A stretch of 64,000 bases of DNA from Massilia varians (GCF_027923905.1 NZ_AP026966.1:3473001-3537000); one strand, 5' to 3'. Shown: positions 43,867 through 54,667, counted from the stretch's first letter. Translations and numbers: made by a program. Notes: generated by a model from the letters alone, not told the origin.

Positions 43867-44391
43867 TTACTTGTCCAGCAGCTTCAGGATCTTGTCGGTG
43901 ATATCGATGCGCGGGCTCGACCAGGCGGCTTCGGCCAGCACGGCGTCCAGGCGCTCCTGCTCGGCGACCTGCTCGATGATCTTGTAGGCACGCGTCGCGA
44001 TGGCGGCGCGCTCTTCGTTCTTGCGCTGCATGAGGTCTTCCTGGAACTCGCGCTGCATGCGCTGCACGTCCTTTTCCATGTTCAGCAGCTCGCGCGCGCG
44101 GCGCGTGCGTTCCACGTCGTTCAGGCCGGCCGCCTCGCCGTCGAATTTCTCAGACATCTGCTTGAGCTTGGTGACGGTCTCCTCGACCACCTTCTGGCGT
44201 TTCGAGAACTCGGCCTGGATGCGGGCATCGGCCGTCTTCGCCATCTTCGATTCGCTCATCAGGCGCTCGGTCGCGACGAACCCGATGCGGCCGGTGCTCT
44301 GGGCCTGGGCCAGCGGCGCGGCGCACAGCGCGGCCAGCAGCAGTGTCTGGAGCAAAGGCCGGGGCAACGTGGCTTTCAGCATTTTCAACAT
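43867..44391 (-). CDS. skp: Periplasmic chaperone Skp/OmpH
   Basis: This 174-residue protein has a signal peptide (hydrophobic LLQTLLLAALCAAPLAQA, cleavage near residue 30), a short beta core (GRIGFVATERLMSES) and a long charged alpha-helical hairpin (about 60-140) typical of the Skp trimer's tentacles. It carries unfolded outer-membrane proteins across the periplasm to BamA, whose gene is directly upstream. GGAGAG adjoins the start at 44391. Confidence 0.94.
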   Translation of the reverse strand: MLKMLKATLPRPLLQTLLLAALCAAPLAQAQSTGRIGFVATERLMSESKMAKTADARIQAEFSKRQKVVEETVTKLKQMSEKFDGEAAGLNDVERTRRARELLNMEKDVQRMQREFQEDLMQRKNEERAAIATRAYKIIEQVAEQERLDAVLAEAAWSSPRIDITDKILKLLDK

Positions 44392-44455
44392 CTCTCTCCG
44401 TAAAATCGGGACCTGCCCAAGGTGGGGCCTTGTCAAGCGGCCCCGTTCCGGCCGG

Positions 44456-46792
44456 TCAGAAGCCGGTACCCATCTGGAACTGGAAGCGCTCCAGGCGGTC
44501 GCCCGGCAAGGCGTTCAAAGGCTTAGCATAACTCAACTTCAGCGGACCGACCGGGGAAATCCACGACAGGCCGATACCCGCCGAGAAGCGCATGCGGTCG
44601 AGGCGGATCTTCTCTTCCTCCTGGTAGACCTGGCCGCCGTCGACGAAGGTGAACCAGCGCAGGCTGCGATCCTTGCCGCCGCCCGGGAACGGGAACTGCA
44701 GTTCGGCGTTGGCGATCAGGCGCTTGGAGCCGCCCACCGCGTCGTAGTAGGTCGGGTCGACCACGCCCAGCGAGGAGCTTTCGTAGCCGCGCACCGAACC
44801 GATGCCGCCCGCGTAGAAGTTCTTGAACACCGGATAGCTGCTGCCGCCGATGCCCTTGCCGTAGTCGAACTCGCCGCGCAGCGCCAGGGTCATCCAGCGC
44901 GTGAGCGGACGCCACCACTGGTGTTCGTACACCACGCGGAAGTACTTGGCGTCGCCCAGCGCATCGACTTCGAGGTTGGCGCGCTGGTAGCGGCCGCGGG
45001 TCGGCGTCACCGCGCTGTCGCGGGTGTCGCGGCCCCATGCCGCGGTCAGCGGGATGGCGAAGGTGGAGGCCTTGCCGATGCCGTCGATCGGACCGCCGTT
45101 GTCGGCCACGAAGGTCTTGTACAGGGTCGGCGAGGTGAAGTCGGTCTCGATCTGGGTGCGCTCCAGGCCGGCGCCGAAGAACACGGTGTCGTTTTCCGAG
45201 AACGGCACGCCGAAGGTCATGGTGCCGCCGGTCTGGCGCACCGTGTACAGGCCGAGGTTGAGCGCCGGCGGGCGCATCGTGCGCAGGTAGAGCTGGAACG
45301 AGCGCGAGATGCCGTCGTCCGTGAAGTACGGATTGGTCTGCGAGAACGCGATCGTCTTGTTGTACTTGCTGGTGTTCAGCTCCAGGCCGATGGTATTGCC
45401 GCTGCCTGCGAAGTTGGCTTGCGAGATCGAGGCGGTGAAGGTGAACTTCTCGGACTGCGAGAAAGCGCCGCCGATCATGAAGTTACCGGTCGGCTTCTCT
45501 TCGACCACCATGTTCACGTCCACCTGGTCGGTGGTGCCGGGCGACTCCGGGGTCTCGACCTTCACGTCCTTGAAGTAGCCGAGGCGGTCGACGCGGTCGC
45601 GCGAGAGCTTGACGCGGTTGGCGTCGTACCAGGAGCTTTCGAACTGGCGGAACTCGCGGCGGATGACTTCGTCGCGGGTCACGGTATTGCCCGAGATGTT
45701 CATGTGGCGCACGTAGGCGCGCTTGCCCGGATCGATGAAGAAGGTGAAGCGGGCTTCGCGCTTCTCGCGGTTGATCTCCGGGTTGGCGGTGACGTTGGCA
45801 AACGCGTAGCCGAAGGAACCGAGGCGGTCCGAGATCAGCTTGTTGGTCGCTTCCATCAGGTCGCCCGAGTAGACTTTGCCCGGCTGCAGCAGGATCAGCT
45901 TGCTCAGCTCTTCCTCGCGGCCGAACATCTCGCCTTCCAGCTTCACGCCCGAGACGGTGTACTGCTCGCCTTCGGTGATGTTGATGGTCAGGTAGATGTC
46001 GCGCTTGTCCGGGGTGATCGAGACCTGGGTTGATTCGACGTTGGCTTCCAGGTAGCCATTATTCAGGTACAAGGACTTGATCGACTCGAGGTCGCCGGTC
46101 AGCTTCTGCTTCGAGTACTGGTCGGCCTTCGAATACCAGGTGAACCAGCCCGACTTGGACAGCTGCAGCACTTCGCGCAGCTGCTTGTCGCTGAAGGCCT
46201 TGTTGCCGACGAAGTTGATCTGGCGGATCTTCGCCACGTCGCCTTCGTCGACGTTGAACATGATCGTCACGCGGTTGCGCTCGATCGGGGTGACGGTGGT
46301 GGTGATCTTGACGCCGTACAGGCCGTGCGACAGGTACTGGCGCTTGAGCTCCTGCTCGGCGCGGTCCACGGCCGCCTTGTCGAAGATCTTGGTCTCGCCG
46401 ACGCCGATCTCTCCGAGCGCCTTGACCAGCATGTCCTTTTCGAATTCCTTGGTGCCGGTGAAGTCCACCGAGGAAATCGCCGGGCGTTCCTCGACCAGCA
46501 CCACCAGCACGCCGTTTTCTTCTTCCAGGCGCACGTCCTTGAAGAAGCCGGTCGCGAACAGGGCCTTGATGGCGGTGGTCGCCCGCGCATCGTCCATGGT
46601 CTCGCCCACGCGCACCGGCAGGTAGCTGAACACGGTGCCCGCTTCGGTACGCTGGATGCCTTCGACCCGGATGTCCTTGACCACGAACGGATTGGCGGCA
46701 AGGACATTGCCGGCGCACAGAGCCAGCACGGCTGCGCCAATCATGCTGCGGCGGATGAACGGCAGGGCGAAACGATCAGGTTGTGAATTCAT
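44456..46792 (-). CDS. bamA: Outer membrane protein assembly factor BamA
   Basis: About 778 residues: signal peptide (IGAAVLALCAGNVLA, cleavage before ANPFVVKDIRVEG), five POTRA domains (about 30-420) and a 16-strand barrel ending in FQFQMGTGF with the C-terminal aromatic signal. VRGYESSSLG is the conserved VRGF/Y-type motif of the barrel interior. It folds and inserts outer-membrane barrels. An ATG eight codons earlier (46816) is possible; neither has a strong ribosome site. The 198-base gap to rseP holds a MITE-like element. Confidence 0.96.
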   Translation of the reverse strand: MNSQPDRFALPFIRRSMIGAAVLALCAGNVLAANPFVVKDIRVEGIQRTEAGTVFSYLPVRVGETMDDARATTAIKALFATGFFKDVRLEEENGVLVVLVEERPAISSVDFTGTKEFEKDMLVKALGEIGVGETKIFDKAAVDRAEQELKRQYLSHGLYGVKITTTVTPIERNRVTIMFNVDEGDVAKIRQINFVGNKAFSDKQLREVLQLSKSGWFTWYSKADQYSKQKLTGDLESIKSLYLNNGYLEANVESTQVSITPDKRDIYLTINITEGEQYTVSGVKLEGEMFGREEELSKLILLQPGKVYSGDLMEATNKLISDRLGSFGYAFANVTANPEINREKREARFTFFIDPGKRAYVRHMNISGNTVTRDEVIRREFRQFESSWYDANRVKLSRDRVDRLGYFKDVKVETPESPGTTDQVDVNMVVEEKPTGNFMIGGAFSQSEKFTFTASISQANFAGSGNTIGLELNTSKYNKTIAFSQTNPYFTDDGISRSFQLYLRTMRPPALNLGLYTVRQTGGTMTFGVPFSENDTVFFGAGLERTQIETDFTSPTLYKTFVADNGGPIDGIGKASTFAIPLTAAWGRDTRDSAVTPTRGRYQRANLEVDALGDAKYFRVVYEHQWWRPLTRWMTLALRGEFDYGKGIGGSSYPVFKNFYAGGIGSVRGYESSSLGVVDPTYYDAVGGSKRLIANAELQFPFPGGGKDRSLRWFTFVDGGQVYQEEEKIRLDRMRFSAGIGLSWISPVGPLKLSYAKPLNALPGDRLERFQFQMGTGF

Positions 46793-46841
46793 TGGCTGGA
46801 TCAAAGGGTCAGTCATTGGACAACATACATATTCTTGGCAT

Positions 46842-46949
46842 CTCGAATAAGCTACTGCGCGTTGCACTGGCGGTCTGCGGTGCTCGCTGTACTATCGTAC
46901 AGCTGCGCTTCTCGACCACCATTGCCGCCGCTCGCTACGCTTATTCGAG
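46842..46949. repeat. MITE/REP-like element between rseP and bamA, 108 bp
   Basis: CTCGAATAAGC (46842-46852) and GCTTATTCGAG (46939-46949) are perfect 11-bp inverted repeats. The middle has a perfect hairpin GCTGTAC-TATC-GTACAGC (46886-46903). The layout (terminal repeats, central hairpin flanked by TGC..TGCTC and TGCGC..TCTCG) resembles the element at 38704. It lies within the bamA leader. Confidence 0.7.
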
Positions 46950-46990
46950 CGCCATTCTTTTGCCGGTGCGCGGTCCCTGCTTGGGCACCG

Positions 46991-48331
46991 CTAAAGCAAC
47001 CGCACCAGGTCATTGAAGACGGCGAGCGCCATCAGCATGAACAGCAGGCCGACCCCGAAGCGCTGCGCATACTCTCCAACGCGCGCAGGGAGGGGACGCC
47101 CGGTCAAAACTTCCAGCGAATAATACAGTAAATGGCCACCATCCAGAACCGGAATTGGTAACAAATTCATTACGCCTAAGCTAATACTAATAAATGCGAT
47201 GAACTGCAAATAGGTGGCCAGGCCGATGCGCGCGGTCTGTCCGGCGTAGTCGGCGATGGTGATCGGACCGGTGACGTTCTTCCAGGAGGCTTCGCCGGTG
47301 ATCATCCTGCCGATCATCTTGATCGTCATGACGCTGGTTTCCCAGGTCCGCTCGGCGCCCTTGGCAATTGCCTCGAAGGGACCCGAATGCACGGTCACCA
47401 TCTCGACCGGCTGCGACAGCATCACCTTGGCGACGCCGCGCCCGCTCGCCGCGTCCTTCTCCGGCGTGACCGCCAGCGCCACCACGCGCCCTGCCCGCTC
47501 GACTTCGAGCGGCACGGTGCGCCCGGCGGCCGCGCGCATGGTCTCGGTGAAGGCCATGCCGTCCTCTACCAGCTTGCCGTCGGCGCGCAGCACCAGGTCG
47601 CCGGCCTGCAGGCCGGCGCGCTCGCCCGCCCCGCCCGGCAGCACCTTGTCGATGCGGGCGCGGGCGCGCCACAGGTCCAGGCCCAGGGCCTCGGTCACGT
47701 CGCCTTCGACATCGAGCTTGGCGATCCGTTCCGCGGGAATGGTGGCGTGGTAGCTGCCGCCGCCCTGGGCGCGCAGTTCGAGCCGTGCTTCCGTTTTATC
47801 CACGGTGGCGTGGATGATCTGCCAGCGCAGTTCGGCCCAGGACTGGACCGGGTTGCCGTTCACCGCCACCACGGTGTCGCCCCCGCGCACGCCGGCCAGC
47901 TGCGCCGCCGTGCCCTGGGGCGCGGCGCGCAGGCGTGCCGATGGCTCCTCGACGCCGTGCATGAACAGTACCGCCATCAGGCCGATGGCGACCAGGAAGT
48001 TGGCGAGCGGGCCGGCCGCCACGATGGCGATGCGGCGCCACACGCTCTGGCGGGTGAACTCGCGGTGCAGTTCCGATTCGTCCTTGGGCGCCGTTTCCGG
48101 GTCGCGCGCATCGAGCATCTTGACGTAGCCGCCCAGCGGCAGGGCCGAGATGGCCCATTCAGTCTGGTCGGCGCCGAAGCGGCGCGACCACACCACGCGG
48201 CCCATGCCGATCGAAAAGCGCAGCACCTTCACGCCGCAGGCGCGGGCCACCAGGTAGTGCCCGAGCTCATGCAGGACGATCAGCGGCCCGAGGGCCAGGG
48301 CAAACGCCAGGATGGTATAGATCAGGCTCAT
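46991..48331 (-). CDS. rseP: Site-2 protease RseP
   Basis: This 446-residue membrane metalloprotease has HELGH in the first helix (IVLHELGHYLVARACG), two periplasmic PDZ domains (about 125-300) and the conserved NLLPIPVLDGGHLLYY with the third zinc-ligand Asp. It cleaves anti-sigma factor RseA to release sigma E and also clears signal-peptide remnants. It lies 4 bases after dxr and before bamA, the usual envelope cluster order. Confidence 0.96.
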   Translation of the reverse strand: MSLIYTILAFALALGPLIVLHELGHYLVARACGVKVLRFSIGMGRVVWSRRFGADQTEWAISALPLGGYVKMLDARDPETAPKDESELHREFTRQSVWRRIAIVAAGPLANFLVAIGLMAVLFMHGVEEPSARLRAAPQGTAAQLAGVRGGDTVVAVNGNPVQSWAELRWQIIHATVDKTEARLELRAQGGGSYHATIPAERIAKLDVEGDVTEALGLDLWRARARIDKVLPGGAGERAGLQAGDLVLRADGKLVEDGMAFTETMRAAAGRTVPLEVERAGRVVALAVTPEKDAASGRGVAKVMLSQPVEMVTVHSGPFEAIAKGAERTWETSVMTIKMIGRMITGEASWKNVTGPITIADYAGQTARIGLATYLQFIAFISISLGVMNLLPIPVLDGGHLLYYSLEVLTGRPLPARVGEYAQRFGVGLLFMLMALAVFNDLVRLL

Positions 48332-48335
48332 GGCG

Positions 48336-49511
48336 TCAAGCCCGCAGGCGGGCGATCACGGACCTGGCGGCGGCACGCGCGCGCGCATCCTGGGCCAGCA
48401 CCGCCTCGATCGAGGACGCCGGGCCGTGCGGCACGGCCTCCATCACCTGGGCGATCACGCGGTCGATATCGCGGAAACCGATCTCGCGGTCGAGGAAGGA
48501 CTGCACCGCCACTTCGTTGGCGGCATTGAGCAGGCTCGGGGCGGTGCCGCCCGCGCGCAGCGCTTCGAAGGCGAGCGCCAGGCAGGGAAAGCGTTCGAAG
48601 TCGGGCCGGTGGAACTGCAGCGCGGCCATCTCGGTCAGGTCGAGCTGCGGCACGCCGGAAGCGATCCGCTCCGGGAAGGCCAGCGCGTGCGCGATCGGAG
48701 TGCGCATGTCGGGATTGCCCAGCTGGGCCAGCACCGAGCCGTCGGTGTAGGAGACCATCGAGTGGATCACGCTTTGCGGATGGATCACGACCTCGATCAG
48801 CTCGGGCGCGGCGCCGAACAGCCAGTGGGCCTCGATCACTTCCAGGCCCTTGTTCATCATGGTGGCCGAATCCACCGAGATCTTGCGACCCATGACCCAG
48901 TTCGGGTGCTTGCAGGCTTCCTCGGGCGTCACCGCCTCCAGGGTCTCGACCGCGCGCTGCAGGAAGGGGCCGCCCGAGGCGGTGAGCAGGATCCTGGCCA
49001 CGCCGGCCGCCTGCGGGTCGCGCGCATAGCTGGCCGGCAGCGACTGGAAGATCGCATTGTGCTCGCTGTCGATCGGCAGCAGGGTCGCGCGGTGCTCGCG
49101 CACAGCGTCCATGAACAGCTGTCCGGACATGACCAGGGCTTCCTTGTTGGCCAGCAGGACCTTCTTGCCGGCACGCGCGGCCGCCAGCGTCGGCGCCAGG
49201 CCGGCGGCGCCGACGATGGCGGCCATCACGGTATCGGTGTCCGGACTGGAGGCGATCTCGCACAAGGCCTGCTCGCCATGATCGACCTGGATGTCCAGGC
49301 CCGCCAGCAACTGCGCCAGGCGCCCTGCCGCATCGGCCGAGCCGACCACGGCGCGCGCCGGCTTGAAACGGCGGCAGGCGTCGGCCAGTTCCTCGACGCG
49401 ACCGTGCGCGCTCAGCGCGTACACGCTGTAGCGGTCCGGGTGGCGGGCGAGAACGTCGAGGGTCGAGGCGCCGATCGAGCCGGTGGCGCCCAGGATGGTA
49501 ATGCGCTGCAT
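48336..49511 (-). CDS. dxr: 1-deoxy-D-xylulose 5-phosphate reductoisomerase
   Basis: This 391-residue enzyme has the NADPH-binding [32 protein letters not shown], the metal-binding [10 protein letters not shown] and the flexible flap [21 protein letters not shown]. It makes methylerythritol 4-phosphate in the non-mevalonate isoprenoid pathway. Its product pathway feeds undecaprenyl diphosphate made by uppS two genes upstream. It is closely spaced to cdsA (32 bases) and rseP. Confidence 0.97.
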   Translation of the reverse strand: MQRITILGATGSIGASTLDVLARHPDRYSVYALSAHGRVEELADACRRFKPARAVVGSADAAGRLAQLLAGLDIQVDHGEQALCEIASSPDTDTVMAAIVGAAGLAPTLAAARAGKKVLLANKEALVMSGQLFMDAVREHRATLLPIDSEHNAIFQSLPASYARDPQAAGVARILLTASGGPFLQRAVETLEAVTPEEACKHPNWVMGRKISVDSATMMNKGLEVIEAHWLFGAAPELIEVVIHPQSVIHSMVSYTDGSVLAQLGNPDMRTPIAHALAFPERIASGVPQLDLTEMAALQFHRPDFERFPCLALAFEALRAGGTAPSLLNAANEVAVQSFLDREIGFRDIDRVIAQVMEAVPHGPASSIEAVLAQDARARAAARSVIARLRA

Positions 49512-49543
49512 TGCGGGATTCCTTTATTGCTGGCAGCTTGCTG

Positions 49544-50374
49544 CTAGAGCCGGGAGCCGATCAGGGCTGCCAGGGGCAGGACCGGGACGAGCGCGTCCAC
49601 GCGGTCCAGCACTCCGCCGTGGCCAGGCAGCAGGTTGCTGCTGTCCTTCATGCCGGCGCGGCGCTTGAGCTGGGATTCGAACAGGTCGCCGACCACGCTG
49701 GCCGCGACGATGAGGATGAGCACCACGTACAGCGCGGCCCAGCCGAGGCTGGCCTGCACCTGCGCGGCGAAGGTGCCGGCCATCGCGTCGCCGCCGAGCA
49801 CGATGCTCAGGGTGGCCAGGACCAGCACCGCGATGCAGCCGCCGATCGCGCCTTCCCAGGACTTGCCCGGCGAGATCGAGGGCGCCAGCTTGCGCTTGCC
49901 GAACGCCTTGCCCGAGAAATAGGCGAAGATGTCGGCGGCCCAGACGATGGCCATCACCGACAGCAGGTAGAGCGGCGACAGGCGATACATCTCGACGATG
50001 GCCGCGAAGCAGCCGACCACGGCGATGGCGTAGACCAGGCTGAGGAAGGTGTTGGCGCCGCTACCCAGCGGCGGCAGGCCGAGCTTGAGCGAGGGCGCGA
50101 AGCGCAGCGCCCACACCAGCACGCTGATCGCGAACCAGAAGGTCGGGTTCGGGCTCGGCGCGATGAAGAAGGCGTAGACGAAGGCCGCGGTCCAGAAGGC
50201 GGCGATCAGGGGCGCCTTGGCGGTCTCCGGGTTGAACAGGCGGAAGCACTCCCAGATGGCCGCGCCGAAGAACACCGAGGCCACCACCGCGAACGCCGTG
50301 TAGTTGTTGAAGTACAGGACCGGCAGCAGGACTGCCAGCAGTGCGAGCGCGGTAATGATCCGGGTTTTCAGCAT
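49544..50374 (-). CDS. cdsA: Phosphatidate cytidylyltransferase
   Basis: This 276-residue membrane protein has about eight helices and the CDP-diglyceride synthetase signature near the C-terminus (SQLKRRAGMKDSSNLLPGHGGVLDRVDAL). It makes CDP-diacylglycerol from phosphatidic acid and CTP for phospholipid synthesis. It follows uppS by 21 bases and precedes dxr. Confidence 0.96.
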   Translation of the reverse strand: MLKTRIITALALLAVLLPVLYFNNYTAFAVVASVFFGAAIWECFRLFNPETAKAPLIAAFWTAAFVYAFFIAPSPNPTFWFAISVLVWALRFAPSLKLGLPPLGSGANTFLSLVYAIAVVGCFAAIVEMYRLSPLYLLSVMAIVWAADIFAYFSGKAFGKRKLAPSISPGKSWEGAIGGCIAVLVLATLSIVLGGDAMAGTFAAQVQASLGWAALYVVLILIVAASVVGDLFESQLKRRAGMKDSSNLLPGHGGVLDRVDALVPVLPLAALIGSRL

Positions 50375-50395
50375 TGTCGATATGGGCTTCGGGTC

Positions 50396-51148
50396 TTAAA
50401 CCTTGGACTTCTGCGCAACCTGGTCGCCGGTCTGGCCGAAGCGGCGTTCGCGCTGCTGGAAGGAGTCGATCGCTTCGTCCAGCGAGGCCTTGGAAAAGTC
50501 GGGCCAGAAGGTCTTGGTGAAATACAGCTCGGAATACGCCAGCTGCCACAACAGGAAATTGGAGATGCGTTCCTCGCCGCCGGTACGGATGAACAGGTCG
50601 GGCTCGGGCGCATAGGCCATGGCCAGGTGCGGCGCCAGCATCTCTTCGGTGAATTCGGTCACACCGGGGTTAGCCGCCACCATCTTGCCCGTTGCCTGCA
50701 TGATATCCCAGCGGCCGCCATAATTGGCGCACACGCTGACCGTGAGGCGGGTGTTGTTGGCGGTGCGGCGTTCCGCCGCGGTGATCATGTCCTGCAGCTT
50801 GGCGTCGAAGCGGCTCAGGTCGCCGACCACCTTGAGGCGGATGTTATTGGCGTGCATCTTCGCCACTTCGCGCTCGAGCGCGGTGACGAACAGGCGCATC
50901 AGGAGCGAGACTTCCTCGGCCGGACGGCGCCAGTTTTCCGACGAAAAGGCGAACAGCGTCAGGTATTCCACGCCGCGTTCGACGCAGTGTTCGACGACGC
51001 CGCGCACCGCCTCCACGCCCTTGACGTGACCGGCCACGCGCGGCAGCAAGCGTTTGGTAGCCCAGCGTCCATTGCCATCCATAATGATGGCGATGTGGCG
51101 CGGCACCTTCGGCGCTTCGGGAATGGCAGTGGTCGAACTTTTGAACAT
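50396..51148 (-). CDS. uppS: Undecaprenyl diphosphate synthase
   Basis: This 250-residue cis-prenyltransferase has [16 protein letters not shown] with the catalytic Asp, [14 protein letters not shown], and the C-terminal [19 protein letters not shown]. It makes the C55 carrier precursor for cell-wall and O-antigen synthesis. It lies between frr and cdsA; the 103-base gap to frr carries two hairpins. Confidence 0.97.
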   Translation of the reverse strand: MFKSSTTAIPEAPKVPRHIAIIMDGNGRWATKRLLPRVAGHVKGVEAVRGVVEHCVERGVEYLTLFAFSSENWRRPAEEVSLLMRLFVTALEREVAKMHANNIRLKVVGDLSRFDAKLQDMITAAERRTANNTRLTVSVCANYGGRWDIMQATGKMVAANPGVTEFTEEMLAPHLAMAYAPEPDLFIRTGGEERISNFLLWQLAYSELYFTKTFWPDFSKASLDEAIDSFQQRERRFGQTGDQVAQKSKV

Positions 51149-51179
51149 CTTTGCTTCCAGCTGGGTCTTAAAGGGAGTC

Positions 51180-51249
51180 GGACCGGCCGCGGCATGAGAG
51201 CCGGGGCCGGTCCGCCTGGGCGCGAGTGAGGATCACCCGCGGCGCCCAG
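51180..51249 (-). other. Paired hairpins between frr and uppS
   Basis: Two inverted repeats without a T-run: GGACCGGCC/GGCCGGTCC at 51180-51188 and 51205-51213, and CTGGGCGC/GCGCCCAG at 51216-51223 and 51242-51249. They fill most of the gap and start three bases after the frr stop. They may stabilise or process the mRNA; they do not look like intrinsic terminators. Confidence 0.5.
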
Positions 51250-51251
51250 TA

Positions 51252-51812
51252 TCACACCGTCATGATGTCTTTTTCTTTGTCGGCCAGCAGCTTGTCGATC
51301 TCGGCGACGAACTTGTCGGTCAGCTTCTGGATGTCGTCGTTCGAACGGCGCTCGTCGTCTTCCGACGCGGTCTTGTCTTTGACCATTTTCTTGACGGCTT
51401 CGTTGGCGTCGCGGCGGATGTTGCGCACGGCGATCTTGGCGTCTTCGCCTTCCGACTTGGTCAGCTTGACCATTTCCTTGCGGCGCTCTTCGGTCAGCGG
51501 CGGGGTCGGCACGCGGATCATGTCGCCCTGCGACGACGGGTTCAGGCCCAGGTCGGAGTCGCGGATCGCCTTCTCGATGGTGCTCGCCATCTTCTTTTCG
51601 AAAGGCGCGACGCCGATGGTGCGGGCGTCGATCAGGGTCAGGTTGGCCACCTGCGACAGCGGGACCGGCGAACCGTAGTATTCGACCATCACGGAATCGA
51701 GGATGCCGGCGTGGGCGCGGCCGGTGCGGACCTTGGCCAGGTTGGCCCGCAGGGTCTCGATGGACTTGGTCATGCGCTCCTGCGCGTTCTTCTTGACGTC
51801 AGCTAAGGACAT
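51252..51812 (-). CDS. frr: Ribosome recycling factor
   Basis: This 186-residue protein has the L-shaped RRF sequence: [46 protein letters not shown], and [14 protein letters not shown] near the hinge. With EF-G it splits post-termination ribosomes. The gene follows pyrH by 35 bases. Confidence 0.98.
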   Translation of the reverse strand: MSLADVKKNAQERMTKSIETLRANLAKVRTGRAHAGILDSVMVEYYGSPVPLSQVANLTLIDARTIGVAPFEKKMASTIEKAIRDSDLGLNPSSQGDMIRVPTPPLTEERRKEMVKLTKSEGEDAKIAVRNIRRDANEAVKKMVKDKTASEDDERRSNDDIQKLTDKFVAEIDKLLADKEKDIMTV

Positions 51813-51847
51813 GCTGCACTCCTATATTTTAATTTTTGAAACGAAAT

Positions 51848-52564
51848 TCAAACGTGTACCAGTGTACCCTCGTCTTCGCCCATGATCACGGCTTTCATGG
51901 CGCCGGGCTTGACGATGGAGAAGACCTTGATGGGCAGCTTCTGGTCGCGGCACAGTGCGAACGCGGTGGCGTCCATCACCTGCAGGTTCTTGGCGATCGC
52001 CTCGTCGAAGGAGATCGAATTGTAGCGGGTGGCGTTCGGGTCCTTCTTCGGATCGGCGGTGTAGACGCCGTCGACCTTGGTGGCCTTGAGCACGATCTCG
52101 GCCGAGATCTCGGCGCCGCGCAGGGCGGCCGCGGTGTCGGTGGTGAAGAAGGGGTTGCCGGTGCCGGCGGCGAACACGACGACCTTGCCCTCTTCCAGGT
52201 ACTGCAGGGCCTTCGGACGCACGTAGGGCTCGACCACCTGCTCGATGCTGATCGCCGACATCACGCGCGCGGTGATGCCCACGTGGCGCATCGAATCGGC
52301 CAGGGCCAGGGCGTTCATGACGGTGGCGAGCATGCCCATGTAATCCGCGGTGGCGCGGTCCATGCCCTGGGCGCCGGGAGCGACGCCGCGGAAGATGTTG
52401 CCGCCGCCGATCACGACCGCCACCTGCACGCCCAGCTTCGCCACTTCCGCCACGTCGGCGACCATACGGTCGATGGTGGCGCGGTTGATGCCGAACTGGT
52501 CGTCACCCATCAGCGCTTCGCCAGACAGTTTGAGGAGGACTCGTTGGTAGGCTGGTTTTGTCAT
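51848..52564 (-). CDS. pyrH: UMP kinase
   Basis: This 238-residue amino-acid-kinase-fold protein has [26 protein letters not shown], and the C-terminal [14 protein letters not shown]; it phosphorylates UMP to UDP and is a hexamer regulated by GTP/UTP in the family. The start at 52564 (MTKPAYQ) follows AGGAG. A terminator lies between it and tsf, so expression may depend on read-through or an own promoter. Confidence 0.98.
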   Translation of the reverse strand: MTKPAYQRVLLKLSGEALMGDDQFGINRATIDRMVADVAEVAKLGVQVAVVIGGGNIFRGVAPGAQGMDRATADYMGMLATVMNALALADSMRHVGITARVMSAISIEQVVEPYVRPKALQYLEEGKVVVFAAGTGNPFFTTDTAAALRGAEISAEIVLKATKVDGVYTADPKKDPNATRYNSISFDEAIAKNLQVMDATAFALCRDQKLPIKVFSIVKPGAMKAVIMGEDEGTLVHV

Positions 52565-52698
52565 GATGAAGCGGCTCCTATGTTGTGTTTCGAATTCGGG
52601 TCCGAGCGCCGGCGACCTGCCGACGCTCTCATCTGCAACGACAGATGGCTGTGAGGGACTGCCGCGCGCACCTACCGACGCATGCGGCAGCACCCTAC

Positions 52699-52719
52699 AA
52701 AAACGGGCCTTACGGCCCG
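52699..52719 (-). terminator. Rho-independent terminator after tsf
   Basis: On the minus strand CGGGCC-GTAA-GGCCCG is a perfect 6-bp stem (extended by a flanking G) followed by TTTTTG. It lies 10 bases after the tsf stop. Confidence 0.85.
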
Positions 52720-52729
52720 CTTTGTTTGA

Positions 52730-53635
52730 TTACTGCTTGTTGGCAGCCATCTGTGCTGCGACTTCTGCTGCGAAGTCGTCCACCTTCTTCTCGATGCCTT
52801 CGCCGACGACGTACATCGTGAATGCCTTCACGCTGGCGTTCGAGGCTTTCAGGTATTGCTCGATCGACTGCTTGTCGTTCTTCACGAATGCCTGGTTCAG
52901 CAGCGAGACTTCCTTCAGGTACTTCTGCACCGAACCGTCGATACGCTTGGCGACGATCTCGGCCGACTGCGGCTGCTTGCCTTCGGCGACGGCCTTGTCG
53001 GCGTCTTCCTGGGCTTTCAGCTGGGCAACCGAACGCTCTTTCTCGATCAGTTCAGCAGGCACTTGCTCTGCCGACAGCGAGACCGGCTTCATTGCAGCGA
53101 TGTGCATGGCCACGTCCTTGCCGACCTGGTCGTCGCCCTCGAACTCGACCATGACGCCGATGCGGGCGCCGTGCAGGTACGACGCCAGCTTGGCGCTGGT
53201 TTCGAAGCGCTGGAAGCGGCGAACGGTCATATTCTCGCCGATTTTACCGATCAGTGCCGTACGCACGTCATCGAAGGTCTTGCCTTCGTGCGGCAGGGCT
53301 GCCAGGGCGGCGACGTCGGCCGGGTTCTGCTCGGCGACCAGCTTGGCTGCCAGGTTGGCCATGGCCAGGAAGTCATCGTTCTTGGCGACGAAGTCGGTTT
53401 CGCTGTTGATTTCAACCAGCGCGCCGATGTTGCCGGAGATGTAAGCGGCGACCACGCCTTCGGCGGTGATACGCGATGCTGCCTTCGATGCCTTGCCGCC
53501 CAGCTTGACGCGCAGGATCTCTTCGGCACGCGCCATGTCGCCTTCGGCTTCGGTCAGTGCCTTCTTGCATTCCATCATCGGCGCGTCGGTCTTCGCGCGC
53601 AGTTCACCAACCATCGCTGCGGTAATAGCTGCCAT
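52730..53635 (-). CDS. tsf: Elongation factor Ts
   Basis: This 301-residue protein has an N-terminal UBA-like domain ([26 protein letters not shown]), the EF-Tu contact TDFVAKND near residue 80 and a two-part core domain. It exchanges GDP for GTP on EF-Tu. GGGAG lies eight bases before the ATG at 53635. It follows rpsB across an attenuator-like hairpin. Confidence 0.98.
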   Translation of the reverse strand: MAAITAAMVGELRAKTDAPMMECKKALTEAEGDMARAEEILRVKLGGKASKAASRITAEGVVAAYISGNIGALVEINSETDFVAKNDDFLAMANLAAKLVAEQNPADVAALAALPHEGKTFDDVRTALIGKIGENMTVRRFQRFETSAKLASYLHGARIGVMVEFEGDDQVGKDVAMHIAAMKPVSLSAEQVPAELIEKERSVAQLKAQEDADKAVAEGKQPQSAEIVAKRIDGSVQKYLKEVSLLNQAFVKNDKQSIEQYLKASNASVKAFTMYVVGEGIEKKVDDFAAEVAAQMAANKQ

Positions 53636-53718
53636 GTTGAATTCTCCCAAATATTTGATGTAGAGGCCCGCATGTCCCACGGACATCCGGACGATAATTT
53701 ATTGCTAAGCGTCGCGCT

Positions 53719-53756
53719 TAAAAAAAGGGGCGCTCGTGCTATGGCTCGGCGCCCCT
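53719..53756 (-). terminator. Attenuator-like terminator between rpsB and tsf
   Basis: On the minus strand GGGGCGC and GCGCCCC form a 7-bp stem with a 15-base loop, followed by seven T residues. A partial terminator at this position is known in other bacteria and would lower tsf relative to rpsB. Confidence 0.8.
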
Positions 53757-53788
53757 TCCATACTCAGGCAGGTCTCACCTGCCCTGCA

Positions 53789-54538
53789 TTATGCCTGCTC
53801 GGACACTTCGACGAAGTCGTCGCCAGCGGCCTTGACCATCTCGACGACTTCGTTGGTGGCGTTGGCGCGGCCTTCCAGGATCGCATCGGCGACGCCGCGT
53901 GCGTACAGGGTGATCGCCTTCGACGAGTCGTCGTTACCCGGGATCACGTGGGTGACGCCTTCCGGCGAGTGGTTGGTATCGACCACGCCGATGACCGGGA
54001 TGCCCAGCTTGCCGGCTTCGGTGATCGCGCCCTTGTGGTAGCCGACGTCGACGACGAAGATCGCGTCAGGCACGCCGCCCAGCTCCTTGATGCCGCCGAT
54101 CGACTTCTGCAGCTTGACCATTTCGCGCGAGAACATCAGCGCTTCTTTCTTCGACAGCTTCTCGACTTCACCCGACTCGACCAGGGCTTCCATGTCCTTC
54201 AGGCGCTTGATCGAGGTCTTGATGGTCTTGAAGTTGGTCAGCATGCCGCCCAGCCAGCGCTGGTCGACGTAAGGCACGCCGGCGCGTTGCGCTTCAGCGG
54301 CGATGATGTCGCGGGCCTGGCGCTTGGTGCCGACCATCAGGATGGTGCCGCGGTTGGCCGAGATCTGCTTGATGGTCTTCATCGCATCCTGGTACATCGC
54401 CATGGTCTTTTCCAGGTTGATGATGTGGATCTTGTTGCGATGACCGAAGATGAACGGTGCCATTTTCGGGTTCCAGAAACGGGTCTGGTGGCCGAAGTGG
54501 ATACCGGCTTCCAGCATTTCACGCATAGTAACGGACAT
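53789..54538 (-). CDS. rpsB: 30S ribosomal protein S2
   Basis: This 249-residue protein begins [26 protein letters not shown] and contains [28 protein letters not shown] and [25 protein letters not shown], all S2 signatures. GGAG lies before the ATG at 54538. It is the first gene of the long minus-strand cluster and has a strong promoter about 125 bases upstream. Confidence 0.98.
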   Translation of the reverse strand: MSVTMREMLEAGIHFGHQTRFWNPKMAPFIFGHRNKIHIINLEKTMAMYQDAMKTIKQISANRGTILMVGTKRQARDIIAAEAQRAGVPYVDQRWLGGMLTNFKTIKTSIKRLKDMEALVESGEVEKLSKKEALMFSREMVKLQKSIGGIKELGGVPDAIFVVDVGYHKGAITEAGKLGIPVIGVVDTNHSPEGVTHVIPGNDDSSKAITLYARGVADAILEGRANATNEVVEMVKAAGDDFVEVSEQA

Positions 54539-54667
54539 GTAATTCTCCAGGGTTGGGTCTTGAACGTAGCCAGTCACCTAGCAGGCACCCTTTGGCGGCC
54601 ACGTTCGCGATTTCATTTAAAAGATGATTTTTACAACATTGCTCGATGCGAATACGAGCAACCCGAG

